The notes under the pieces were generated by a model. The model was not told where the DNA came from and made no database searches. It saw nothing but the letters and a program-made list of their open reading frames with translations. A stretch of DNA of 64,000 nt from an uncultured Planctomyces sp. (GTDB taxonomy: Bacteria; Planctomycetota; Planctomycetia; Planctomycetales; Planctomycetaceae), in contig CALGTK010000457.1 in assembly GCA_937904325.1 (NCBI GenBank), positions 1 to 64,000 on the forward strand, in the 5' to 3' direction. Position numbers and translations under genes: made by a program. Position 1 is the stretch's first letter. The number at the start of each line of letters is the position of its first letter. Of the stretch, positions 18,769-27,451 are shown piece after piece.

Positions 18769-20091
18769 ATGGACCGTCGTGAGTTTCTGAAAAGTTCATC
18801 GTCAACCGCAGCTGCGGCGACAGTTCTTGCCGGACATCAAGTGGCCAATGCGGCGGCCAGCGAGCGTCTTCGCGTTGGCGTGGTCGGTGGCGGCGGACGA
18901 GCGCTCTCGCTGAACCGTACGTTCGCTTCGAATCCGAACGCCGAAATTGTTGCGATCGCCGATCTGGACTCGGCGAAACGTGACAAAGCCGTTGCGGAAG
19001 TAACGAAACGGCAAGGGACGAAACCTTCCGCCGAGAAAGACTTCCGGCGACTCATTGACGATTACAAGCTCGACGCTTTAGTCGTCGGCACGCCCGATCA
19101 CTGGCACGCCATTCCGACAATCATGGCCTGTCAGGCGGACATCGATGTTTATGTCGAGAAACCGGACGGCCACAACATTGTTGAAGGACAGACGATGGTC
19201 GCGGCTCTGAAAAAGCACAAACGTGTGGTGCAGATGGGGTCGCAACACCGCTCGACTGACCGTATTAAGTCGGCGTTAGAGTTTATTCGAACGGGAGCAC
19301 TCGGTCGTTGTATGGTGGCCAAAGCCTGGGAAAGCACGAAGCAGGGGTCGATTGGTTTTCCGCCAGACAGCGATCCGCCTCCGGGAATCGATTATGATTT
19401 CTGGTTGGGAGCGGCTCCGAAGCGACCGTTCAATCGCAACCGTTTTCACGGACGATGGCGATGGTTCTATGACTACGGAACCGGCGACCTTGGCAATGAC
19501 GGAGTCCATCGTCTCGATATGGCCGTCGCGGCTTTGTCGGCTGCTTGCGAAGCTCAGGGCGATCCACTCCCCGACATCCCTCGCAAGATCCAGGCTTCAG
19601 GCGGCAAGTGGTACTTCGACGATGCTCAGGAGTTCCCCGACACGCTGCAGGTCAACTACGAATATCACTCGGGTGAGCATCGTAAACTCCTGACGTACGA
19701 AATGCGCATCTGGGCGCCGTACTCGTTCCATCAGAACTCCGAAGGTGCGGCCGTCTACGGCGACCAGGGTTACATCATCATCGGCAACACAGGCTGGAGT
19801 GCCTACACGGCTCGAAACAAACTGATCAAACAGGTCAGCGGTGACAGCTTCGAAGGTCCACACGTGCAGAACTTTATCGACTGCATCAAGTCGCGCGAAA
19901 AACCCGCGTGCGATCTTGAAACTGTCGGACACCCGGCGTCGCTCCTTTGTCACGCGGGTAACGTTGCCGCGCGAGTCGGCCGCCAGCTGATTTTCGACGC
20001 GAAGACAGAAACCTTTGAAAACGACATCGAAGCTAATGCACTGCGAAGCCGTCCGGAATACCGCAAGCCGTGGATACTCCCAGTCGTCTGA
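18769..20091 (+). CDS. Tat-exported Gfo/Idh/MocA family oxidoreductase
   Basis: NAD(P)-dependent sugar or inositol-type dehydrogenase acting in the periplasm, where the tightly bound cofactor is exported with the folded protein. 440 residues. The twin-arginine signal MDRREFLKSSSSTAAAATVL ends near ANA (residue 28). The Rossmann motif is VGVVGGGGRALSLNRTF, and the family's EKP motif appears in DVYVEKPDGHNI. The C-terminal domain includes DYDFWLGAAPKRPFN and DYGTGDLGNDGVHRLDM, which places it in a planctomycete-expanded Gfo/Idh group. It precedes the CehA-type and DUF1501 genes on the same strand. The substrate is unknown. Confidence 0.94.
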   Translation: MDRREFLKSSSSTAAAATVLAGHQVANAAASERLRVGVVGGGGRALSLNRTFASNPNAEIVAIADLDSAKRDKAVAEVTKRQGTKPSAEKDFRRLIDDYKLDALVVGTPDHWHAIPTIMACQADIDVYVEKPDGHNIVEGQTMVAALKKHKRVVQMGSQHRSTDRIKSALEFIRTGALGRCMVAKAWESTKQGSIGFPPDSDPPPGIDYDFWLGAAPKRPFNRNRFHGRWRWFYDYGTGDLGNDGVHRLDMAVAALSAACEAQGDPLPDIPRKIQASGGKWYFDDAQEFPDTLQVNYEYHSGEHRKLLTYEMRIWAPYSFHQNSEGAAVYGDQGYIIIGNTGWSAYTARNKLIKQVSGDSFEGPHVQNFIDCIKSREKPACDLETVGHPASLLCHAGNVAARVGRQLIFDAKTETFENDIEANALRSRPEYRKPWILPVV

Positions 20092-20120
20092 GGCTAGCCC
20101 TCGATGCGACCATTGAACCG

Positions 20121-20178
20121 TAGGGTGGGCATCGCTCACCCTACTGATCGCCATTGGTGGGCAGTGCCTGACCTACCC
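20121..20178. repeat. Dispersed GGGTGGGC-type inverted repeat, copy 1
   Basis: TAGGGTG and CACCCTA pair across nine bases at 20121-20143. A second block, TTGGTGGGCAGTGCCTGACC, follows at about 20155. The same vocabulary (TAGGGTG, then TGGTGGGCAGTGCCCACC) recurs at 43471-43540. Both copies lie between two co-oriented genes. Confidence 0.65.
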
Positions 20179-20201
20179 GCTCTTACGTCGGATTTTCTGC
20201 C

Positions 20202-22694
20202 ATGCGACAACTTTGGATTATAAAAGTGGTGTTTCTTTTCGCCGCTTATGGATGCACGTTTTCTAATTCCAATGCTGCAGAAATCTCCTACGAGCCTGTC
20301 GAAGGGCAACCACTTGCGGCGAATGTCGGACGGCTTGTCGAGGCATTGAAATTTCTCGGACAGCCGCTGCCCGAATCACTTTCAAATCAGCTAGCGGCGG
20401 CACGGAAGGAACGCGACGCGAAGGGAATTCAGAAACTACTGGATCCACATGTAATCGCTGTCGTCTCGTTGAATCCCGAAGTTCGTGTGAAGGTCGAACG
20501 TGGCCCCGAAGATGCGACTATTCAGCAAGGAGGATTCACGCCGCTACTGATTAAAGTTGTCAACCACAGCACCGTCGCTAATCAACTGCGAGTTCGCAGT
20601 CCCCAGGGTGGAGCCGTTTATGCGGGAGCGGCGGAAGCGATTCTGCAGCGACAAGCGCAGACAGAGCTCAACCAGAGTGAGAATACCGAAGGTAAGACTG
20701 ACCGTTTCCTGTCAGTTGAAATGTTTCAGCGTCCGCCGATGACCAGGCAGCTCAGCGGGCTGGAAGTCGAGTATGCGATTGTCCTGGTTTACTCCAGCGA
20801 GTTCGGCAAACGCGAAGCGACTCTGGGTTTCGATGTCGGAACTGGCACGCAGGACATTGGGTTTCGCGGCGAAGTTCCGATCCTGTTTGATGTGAAGCCT
20901 GCCGTGCCCGTCAAGCTGGAGCTACATGACGTCGACGGCCAACCCACCGTCGGGCGACTGATCATCCGCGACAAGTTCGATCGAATTTATCCGTCACAGG
21001 CGAAACGGCTGGCACCCGACTTCTTCTTTCAACCGCAGATCTATCGCCGACACGGAGACGTCGTACTGTTGCCGCCTGGTGAGTTTACATTCCACTTTTC
21101 TCGCGGCCCCGAATACTACGTTCAGCAGAAGAAGATCGTGGTACAGGACACCAACGATCCGCCCGTCAAATTCAGAATGAATCGTTGGGTCGATCCGATG
21201 GCCAGTGGGTTCTATTGCGGCGACCATCACATTCACGGAGCAGGTTGTTCACACTACGACTCGCCAACTAAGGGTGTCAGTCCGCAGGACATGTTTCTGC
21301 AGGTCAAAGGAGAAGGATTGAACGTTGGCTGTGTGCTGACGTGGGGACCGTGCTTTGACTTTCAACGAAACTACTTCAGTCCGAAAGCCGATGCGATCAG
21401 CGAGTCGACGACACTGCTGAAGTATGACCTGGAAATCAGCGGGTTCGGATCAGCGTCACTTGGCCATGTATGTCTGCTTAACCTGAAGAATCAGACTTAC
21501 CCTGGTTCTAACGGTTCAAAGGATCGCGGTTGGCCGACGTGGACGGTGCCCGTCCTGAAATGGTGTAAAGATCAGGGTGGAGTTACCGGGTACCCGCACT
21601 CGGCACTGCAGGTGAATCCCGGCTACGAGGGAAAACGGCTGTTAGAGACGTGGGACATCGACGCCAGCGAAGGCCTGGACAAACAGGAAATCCAGCATGC
21701 CCTGATGCCTGAGCCGTTTGCAAAGATCGACACCGACGGTAACCGGCAATTGACGTTTGCAGAACTGTCACGCAGCGTCGAACGCGCCGCCAACAAACTG
21801 CCCAACACAGCGATCCCGTTCATGAATGGCGGCGGAGCATTGGAGATTTGTGTCAGCACGGCCGAGGGAGTCTGCGATTTCATCAGTGCGATGGACACCG
21901 CACGAATTCCTGAATGGAACACCTGGTACCATCTCATGAACTGCGGATTCCCGATCAAGCTGAGTGGTGAAACTGACTTTCCCTGCATGAGCAGTCGGCG
22001 CGTTGGGCAAGGTCGAGTCTACGTGCAACTCGGCAAGGTTGCGCAACTCGACTTTGGTGACTGGTGTGACGGCATCGCGGCCGGCAAGTCGTACGTTTCG
22101 GACGGATTTGCGCACGCGCTGGGTTTCTCGGTCGAGAGTCAGTGTCCTGGCTTTGGCGATGTCAAGCTGCAGGGCCCCGGTAAGGTCAAAGTAAAAGCGA
22201 CTGTTTCCTTTGCGCCCGCTACGCCAATCGGCGTAGCGTACGGAAACGTCATGCCGTCTGCCGGGCGAAGGATCGTCGGCGACACAGTCAATTTGCACGC
22301 GCCGCGTTCGGTGGACTATGTCAAAGGAGGAAAGCGGAAAGTCGAAATCGTCGTCAATGGCGAAGCAGTTGCTTCCGCCTACGTCCTCGCTGATGGGAAA
22401 CCGCATGACGTTGAGTTTTCAGTCAACATTGTGGAGAGTAGCTGGGTCGCTCTAAGACACTTTCCGCAGCTTCACACAAACCCGGTTAACGTCATCGTCG
22501 AAAGAAAGCCGATCCGAGCATCAGCGGACAGCGCTCGCTGGTGTCTGGATGTCATCGATCAATTGTGGCAATTTCGCAGCAATAGGATTTCAGAAAAAGA
22601 ACGTCCGGCTGCACGAGCAGCCTACGATCGTGCCGAAGCAAAGTTCAGTAAGATCGCTGAAGAGGCGGCAGTTCGTAGAAAAGCACTGAAATGA
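20202..22694 (+). CDS. Secreted CehA/McbA-family metallohydrolase with paired EF-hands
   Basis: 830 residues with a signal peptide (IKVVFLFAAYGCTFSNSNA). The catalytic PHP-like region starts at Asp341 with GDHHIHGAGCSHYD, the metal-binding DHHxH signature of CehA/McbA proteins, followed by GEGLNVGCVLTWGP and GGVTGYPHSALQV. Embedded in it are two canonical calcium-binding EF-hand loops: DIDASEGLDKQE, and DTDGNRQLTFAE at residues 510-521. Family members hydrolyse carbamate, ester or phosphoester substrates; here the substrate is unknown. The N-terminal about 320 residues are beta-rich and may position substrate. The start ATG 20202 follows a weak ribosome binding site. The EF-hands suggest calcium-dependent stability outside the cell. 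Confidence 0.9.
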   Translation: MRQLWIIKVVFLFAAYGCTFSNSNAAEISYEPVEGQPLAANVGRLVEALKFLGQPLPESLSNQLAAARKERDAKGIQKLLDPHVIAVVSLNPEVRVKVERGPEDATIQQGGFTPLLIKVVNHSTVANQLRVRSPQGGAVYAGAAEAILQRQAQTELNQSENTEGKTDRFLSVEMFQRPPMTRQLSGLEVEYAIVLVYSSEFGKREATLGFDVGTGTQDIGFRGEVPILFDVKPAVPVKLELHDVDGQPTVGRLIIRDKFDRIYPSQAKRLAPDFFFQPQIYRRHGDVVLLPPGEFTFHFSRGPEYYVQQKKIVVQDTNDPPVKFRMNRWVDPMASGFYCGDHHIHGAGCSHYDSPTKGVSPQDMFLQVKGEGLNVGCVLTWGPCFDFQRNYFSPKADAISESTTLLKYDLEISGFGSASLGHVCLLNLKNQTYPGSNGSKDRGWPTWTVPVLKWCKDQGGVTGYPHSALQVNPGYEGKRLLETWDIDASEGLDKQEIQHALMPEPFAKIDTDGNRQLTFAELSRSVERAANKLPNTAIPFMNGGGALEICVSTAEGVCDFISAMDTARIPEWNTWYHLMNCGFPIKLSGETDFPCMSSRRVGQGRVYVQLGKVAQLDFGDWCDGIAAGKSYVSDGFAHALGFSVESQCPGFGDVKLQGPGKVKVKATVSFAPATPIGVAYGNVMPSAGRRIVGDTVNLHAPRSVDYVKGGKRKVEIVVNGEAVASAYVLADGKPHDVEFSVNIVESSWVALRHFPQLHTNPVNVIVERKPIRASADSARWCLDVIDQLWQFRSNRISEKERPAARAAYDRAEAKFSKIAEEAAVRRKALK

Positions 22695-22807
22695 ACGGGA
22701 CTTGCCCGCGTAATTCGTGACACAGTTTCATAAGATTGTCAGACATTCATACACGTCGTTTTGGGTTTACCTGCTGACACGGCCTGAGAGTCAGAGACTT
22801 GCGAAAT

Positions 22808-24169
22808 ATGAATCCCTCGAACATCCATTCTCAACGGGCATCACGGCGGGAGATGTTGCAGGTTGGTGGTTTGGGACTGATGGGTGTCACGCTGTCGCGG
22901 TTGTTGCAGGCTGAAGAAAGTACAGCGGCGAAGGGTTTCAACGCGAGTGCCGATGCCTGCATTGTGATCTTCTTAAACGGAGGGCCATCGCATCTCGACA
23001 TGTGGGATATGAAGCCGAACGAGAGCGAAGGGATCCGCGGCGAGTTCAAGCCGATCGCGACTTCGCTACCCGGCTACCAGATGTCGGAACACCTTCCACG
23101 TATGGCTCGGCTAGCTCATCACTCGACGATTGTTCGGTCGATGCATCACGGAGTCAACAACGCTCACGCTGCCGCTGTTTATGCGGCGATGACCGGTCAT
23201 GATCGAGGCGAGATCGGGGGCGGAGCGAAGCAGACGGATTACCCGACGCTCGGGTCGGTCGCCAGCATGATCCGCCCACCGAAGCAAAACGCTGTTTCGC
23301 ATGTCGTCCTGCCATACATTACGAAGGAAGGGGCCAAGGGGCCTCCACAGCCTGGCTTCTTCGCCGGGTTTATGGGGCGACGTCACGATCCTTTGTTCGT
23401 GCTGAAAGATCCCAACTCCGCCGACTTTTCGATTCCGGAATTGACGCTGCAGACGGGTGTGTCCGCCGAGCGTTTGCAGGCTCGACGAAATCTGTTCGAC
23501 GGGCTGGATGTGCGAGTGTCAGAACAAATCCAATCAAAGGGGATGACCGGCCTTCAGAACAGAGCGATCGATCTGTTGACCTCGTCTGCCGCTCAACAGG
23601 CCTTTCAGATTTCATCCGAACGGGATTCACTACGTGATTCATACGGAAGAAATATCTACGGACAAAGCCTTCTGCTGGCTCGTCGGCTGCTTGAAGCTGG
23701 CACGCGGCTGGTCACCTTGTCCTGGGCGCCCGATGCCAACGCGACGTGGGATTCACACAGCAGCAATTTTGTCAAACTCAAGAAGACTTTGCTGCCACAG
23801 CTCGACGCCGGTGTGGCCAGTCTTGTTGGAGACCTCGCTGACCGCGGCATGCTGGAACGCACTGTCGTCGCGATCATGGGCGACTTTGGTCGAACGCCAA
23901 AGGTTAACGGAAACAATGCAGGCCGCGACCACTGGAACTATTGCTATAGCCTTCAGCTTATCGGCGGCGGGTTCAAAGAAGGTATGATCTATGGATCGAG
24001 CGACAAGACTGGCGCCTTTCCATCTCGCGATGCGCTGATTCCGGGCGATATCGTGTCGACGATTTATCACTGTCTGGGAATTCGACACGATAGTTTCATC
24101 CCCGACCAACTAGACCGTCCGCACCGACTCGTTCCAACAGGCGACGTTGTTTACGATTTACTCGGATAA
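22808..24169 (+). CDS. DUF1501 family protein, Tat-exported
   Basis: Alkaline-phosphatase-like fold protein of the large planctomycete DUF1501 family; enzymatic activity is not established. About 453 residues from ATG 22808; a TTG three codons earlier is not preferred. A Tat signal is visible as SRREMLQVGGLGLMGVTLSR. Family landmarks are FLNGGPSHLDMWDMKPN, VRSMHHGVNNAHAAA, and the C-terminal GDFGRTPKVNGNNAGRDHW. It is followed 59 bases later by a second DUF1501 gene, and the pair probably forms a transcription unit with the preceding secreted hydrolase. Many DUF1501 genes sit beside PSD1/DUF1549 cytochrome genes; none is present here. Confidence 0.93.
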   Translation: MNPSNIHSQRASRREMLQVGGLGLMGVTLSRLLQAEESTAAKGFNASADACIVIFLNGGPSHLDMWDMKPNESEGIRGEFKPIATSLPGYQMSEHLPRMARLAHHSTIVRSMHHGVNNAHAAAVYAAMTGHDRGEIGGGAKQTDYPTLGSVASMIRPPKQNAVSHVVLPYITKEGAKGPPQPGFFAGFMGRRHDPLFVLKDPNSADFSIPELTLQTGVSAERLQARRNLFDGLDVRVSEQIQSKGMTGLQNRAIDLLTSSAAQQAFQISSERDSLRDSYGRNIYGQSLLLARRLLEAGTRLVTLSWAPDANATWDSHSSNFVKLKKTLLPQLDAGVASLVGDLADRGMLERTVVAIMGDFGRTPKVNGNNAGRDHWNYCYSLQLIGGGFKEGMIYGSSDKTGAFPSRDALIPGDIVSTIYHCLGIRHDSFIPDQLDRPHRLVPTGDVVYDLLG

Positions 24170-24228
24170 TTACAGACGCTTTCAGCTGTCGATCAGCAGC
24201 CTGAATGCTAATCAGCAGGATTAAGAAA

Positions 24229-25650
24229 ATGTTCAACGAATCACTCGCCCGCCGTGCGTTTCTCGGTCGATCGTCACAGGGACTTGGTGCTTACGCGCTG
24301 GCTTCGATGCTGAAGCAGTCTGTTGCTCAGGCCACTAAGCCGAAGCAGCAGGTGGATCGCTGGACGGGAGCGGTCAAGAAACTGCACGCTCCACAGAAGG
24401 CAAAGCGAGTAATCTTCCTCTGCATGGCCGGAGGAAGTTCGCACCTGGAGACGTTCGACAATAAGCCAAAGCTTGCCGACATGGACGGTAAACCGATGCC
24501 CGATTCCTACACGAAGGGGCAGCCGATCGCGCAGTTACAGGGGAAGCAACTCAAGTGCATGGCTCCCCAGCACCCGTTTAAGAAGTGTGGTGAATCCGGT
24601 ATAGAGATGGCGTCGATCTTTCCGCACCTCGCCGAAGTTGCCGACGAGATGTGTATCATTCGGTCGCTCAAGACCGAAGCCATCAACCACGACCCCGCCC
24701 ACACTTTCATGAACACAGGAACGTCAATCAGTGGCCGGCCTTCGATGGGTTCGTGGTTGCTGTACGGGCTTGGTGCTGAAGCCGACAACCTGCCGGGGTT
24801 TGTTGTCATGACTTCGGTCGGCGGTGGGCAGAATCAACCGATCGCCGCGCGGCAATGGCACAGTGGCTTTCTCCAGAGTCGTTTCCAGGGAGTGCAATTT
24901 CACTCGCAGGGTGACCCGGTTCTTTATGTGAAGAACCCGCCAGGGATTTCGATCGAGCAGCAGCGAGAAGCCGTCGACGCCGTTCAGCAACTCAACAGCA
25001 TCCGCAACGAGACGGTCGATGACCCTGAGATCGCAACTCGGATCGCGCAGTACGAACTCGCGTTCCGCATGCAGACAAGTGTGCCGCAGTTAATGGACTT
25101 CTCCGGCGAATCGAAGGAGACGCTCGAGTCGTACGGGACGAAAGGAGCGGACGGAACTTACGCTTCCAACTGTCTGCTCGCTCGGCGATTGGCTGAACGC
25201 GGCGTGCGATTTATTCAGCTCTACCATCGCGGTTGGGATCACCACGGTGGGATCAAAAACGCATCGGCTGGAACGGCAAAACTCTGCGATCAGGGAACGG
25301 CTGCTTTGATCAAAGATCTGAAACAACGAGACATGCTGAAAGACACGTTGATTATCTGGGCCAGCGAATTCGGTCGCACCCCGATGGCTCAGGGCAGCGG
25401 CCGGGATCATCACATCAAGGGTTACTCGATGTGGATGGCCGGCGGCGGAGTGAAAGGCGGAATGACTTACGGAGCGACCGATGAACTCGGCTACAACGCC
25501 GTGGAAGATGTCGTCAGCGTTCACGACATGCACGCCACAATGCTGCATCTGCTCGGAATCGATCACGAGCAGTTGACCGTGAGATTCCAGGGTCGAGACT
25601 TCCGCCTGACCGATGTCCACGGAAACGTGCAGGATCGAATTCTGGCTTGA
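24229..25650 (+). CDS. DUF1501 family protein, second copy
   Basis: 473 residues from ATG 24229, preceded by AGGATTAAGAAA; an upstream ATG at 24205 lies in frame but has a poorer leader. The N-terminus LARRAFLGRSSQGLGAYALA is a twin-arginine export signal. Landmarks are FLCMAGGSSHLETFDNKPK, TGTSISGRPSMGSWLLYGLG, LYHRGWDHHGG, and ASEFGRTPMAQGSGRDHH. It is more diverged from the preceding copy than a recent duplication would give, and represents the longer DUF1501 subtype. Function beyond export and fold is unknown. Confidence 0.93.
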   Translation: MFNESLARRAFLGRSSQGLGAYALASMLKQSVAQATKPKQQVDRWTGAVKKLHAPQKAKRVIFLCMAGGSSHLETFDNKPKLADMDGKPMPDSYTKGQPIAQLQGKQLKCMAPQHPFKKCGESGIEMASIFPHLAEVADEMCIIRSLKTEAINHDPAHTFMNTGTSISGRPSMGSWLLYGLGAEADNLPGFVVMTSVGGGQNQPIAARQWHSGFLQSRFQGVQFHSQGDPVLYVKNPPGISIEQQREAVDAVQQLNSIRNETVDDPEIATRIAQYELAFRMQTSVPQLMDFSGESKETLESYGTKGADGTYASNCLLARRLAERGVRFIQLYHRGWDHHGGIKNASAGTAKLCDQGTAALIKDLKQRDMLKDTLIIWASEFGRTPMAQGSGRDHHIKGYSMWMAGGGVKGGMTYGATDELGYNAVEDVVSVHDMHATMLHLLGIDHEQLTVRFQGRDFRLTDVHGNVQDRILA

Positions 25651-25709
25651 CAGTATTCTTAGTAGAAGTGGCAACACTTCGGCGTTGGCTGGAACTCTTG
25701 CGAGTCCGA

Positions 25710-26539
25710 CTATACATCGAATTGGGAACGTGTCCGAAATAGCCTCTCCACAGAGTCGCACGCCACAGAAAACGGAAAGTTATACTCGACACGTTTCTTA
25801 ACGGTTGCCAAACGCTTTTCGGTAGCGGCTGCCTGGACGAAGAACGATGGTGTCGGCGAGAGGAAGTTACCGACGCCTGATCGGTATTCGCGGCCGCGGT
25901 TGAAGAGGAAACCAACTTCGAAAAACAAAGGTGACTCTTCCTTGTCGCTTGGAATAGTCTCCAAGCCAAATGTTGCGAGGTACTCGATCAATCAGACCAC
26001 GTCGGCGTTACCAGTGTTTCGTTCGATGGCCCAGGCAGAACCGTGGTATTCACCACGGAAATACAGCCATTGATCCTTGTCATTCGTTGTCAGCCATTCG
26101 GACCCGGATCTGTGGACGCGGGAGGTAGAGGTCATCCCTGAATTTGGATTTGGCTCGAAAACGATCGCGCCCGCCGGAAAAATTTCTGTTTGTTCCAGAT
26201 CGAGGTGCGCGAATCCGACGACGATTCGTCCGATTTCAGAGTTACTATGCTGAATGTCGCCGTACGTCACGACGCGTCCTGGGAACCGCCAACCTTCGCG
26301 GACACTGTCTTCGAAGTTTGTGATCAGGCCTGTTTGGAAATTGGCATCGATGCCACGTCCGTAGCTAGTCTCGGCTTTGAAGCGAATCTTCCAGATGATG
26401 GCGAACAGTCGCGGCGGCATGTCGCTACCGATGCGTCCGGATCCGTCGACGAAATGGATGCCTGTTTCGAAGTCGGTCTCCAGCCGGAAGCTTCTGCAAT
26501 GATTGTATTTAGCGTCAGAAACAGCAGAGTCGCCGTCAT
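25710..26539 (-). pseudogene. Broken outer-membrane barrel-like protein gene
   Basis: The gene starts at ATG 26539 with a signal peptide (MTATLLFLTLNTIIAEA). It then changes frame near 26500 into FRLETDFETGIHFVDGSGR and IIWKIRFKAETSYGRGIDAN, amphipathic strands with many aromatic residues. At 25992-25994 a TGA interrupts NADVV|LIEYLATFGLETI; Trp (TGG) would fit. The frame runs on with FFEVGFLFNRGREYRSG. The order, signal plus strands plus a barrel-like tail, suggests a planctomycete outer-membrane protein like the one at 3165-4034. One frameshift and one nonsense codon make it inactive as written. Confidence 0.7.
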
Positions 26540-26805
26540 GGCAGAATCGCTTCGAACAGGACATCGTCCCGCCCGGGTTTGAGGAAGAGACCGCCAGCAA
26601 GGAGCCTCGTCGACAGATCCAGACGAAATCGGGCGATATCGAGTTTGCACCCGACAAAAGGATGTCATGTGTTCGGATTGTTCCGAAAGTTTCAGATCAC
26701 TCCCTGAAACGAATGCATGACGGAGCCTCACCTGTTTGAAACGTGTTTCGAAAGTCGTAGGATGACGGTTACTGATCTAAATGCTCCAAATCAGGGAACC
26801 GTGCT

Positions 26806-27219
26806 GTGACTGAGAACGTAAAACTGGACATGCCTGTATCACAGGCTTCGCTGATTGAGCACATCGCCAGCCAGCTGCAGGAAGTCGTGGACGAAGCCGA
26901 GGCCAACACCAAGCCACTGGAAATGGACCCGTACCGTGGTCGGCTGTTTGAGTTATTCGTGCTCGCCAATGGTGCGGGGCTGACAGACGAAGAAGTCGAG
27001 CCGAATCTGACGTCCGATGCCGTCGCGAGAATTCTGGCCGAACGTTGGGGGTTGCGTCAGGAAGTCAGTTCATCCGCCGAAGCCGCAAAGGCTATTTCGA
27101 ACAACGGGGTCGCAAAAATGCGGCTGCTCTGGTCGCTTTTAAGAATGTGGATGGAGTGGTGCTACGCCTGGGATTGCTGGGCGAAATTCCACGACGAGCC
27201 TCCCAAATCGCCTCGGTAG
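26806..27219 (+). CDS. Conserved-looking small protein, unknown function
   Basis: 137 residues from GTG 26806, with GGGA about 10 bases upstream. The protein is acidic, largely helical, and has no signal or membrane segment. Notable segments are HIASQLQEVVDEAEANTKPL, LTSDAVARILAERWGLRQEV and RMWMEWCYAWDCWAKFHDEP. The last is unusually rich in tryptophan and ends close to the C-terminus. I recognise no family. Composition and codon use look genuine, and the gene stands alone with about 230 non-coding bases before the ComM gene. Confidence 0.6.
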   Translation: MTENVKLDMPVSQASLIEHIASQLQEVVDEAEANTKPLEMDPYRGRLFELFVLANGAGLTDEEVEPNLTSDAVARILAERWGLRQEVSSSAEAAKAISNNGVAKMRLLWSLLRMWMEWCYAWDCWAKFHDEPPKSPR

Positions 27220-27451
27220 ATCAGCGCAGGATGTGATTTTTTCATTTTCCAGCTCTCGTCTGGCGATCGGTAGTTCCGAGCCTGCCTGGTACAAATGTTT
27301 TCAATGGGTTGACATGCTGCCTGTTCTGGCGTGAACTATGCAATTGATCGGCCGATGAAGTCTGACACTGCGAGGTGCCATAGCCATTTGCCGGCTTATT
27401 CAGTCACGATCGGGCGGCCTTAACGCCGTTCCAAACTGGAATGGCGGGCTC

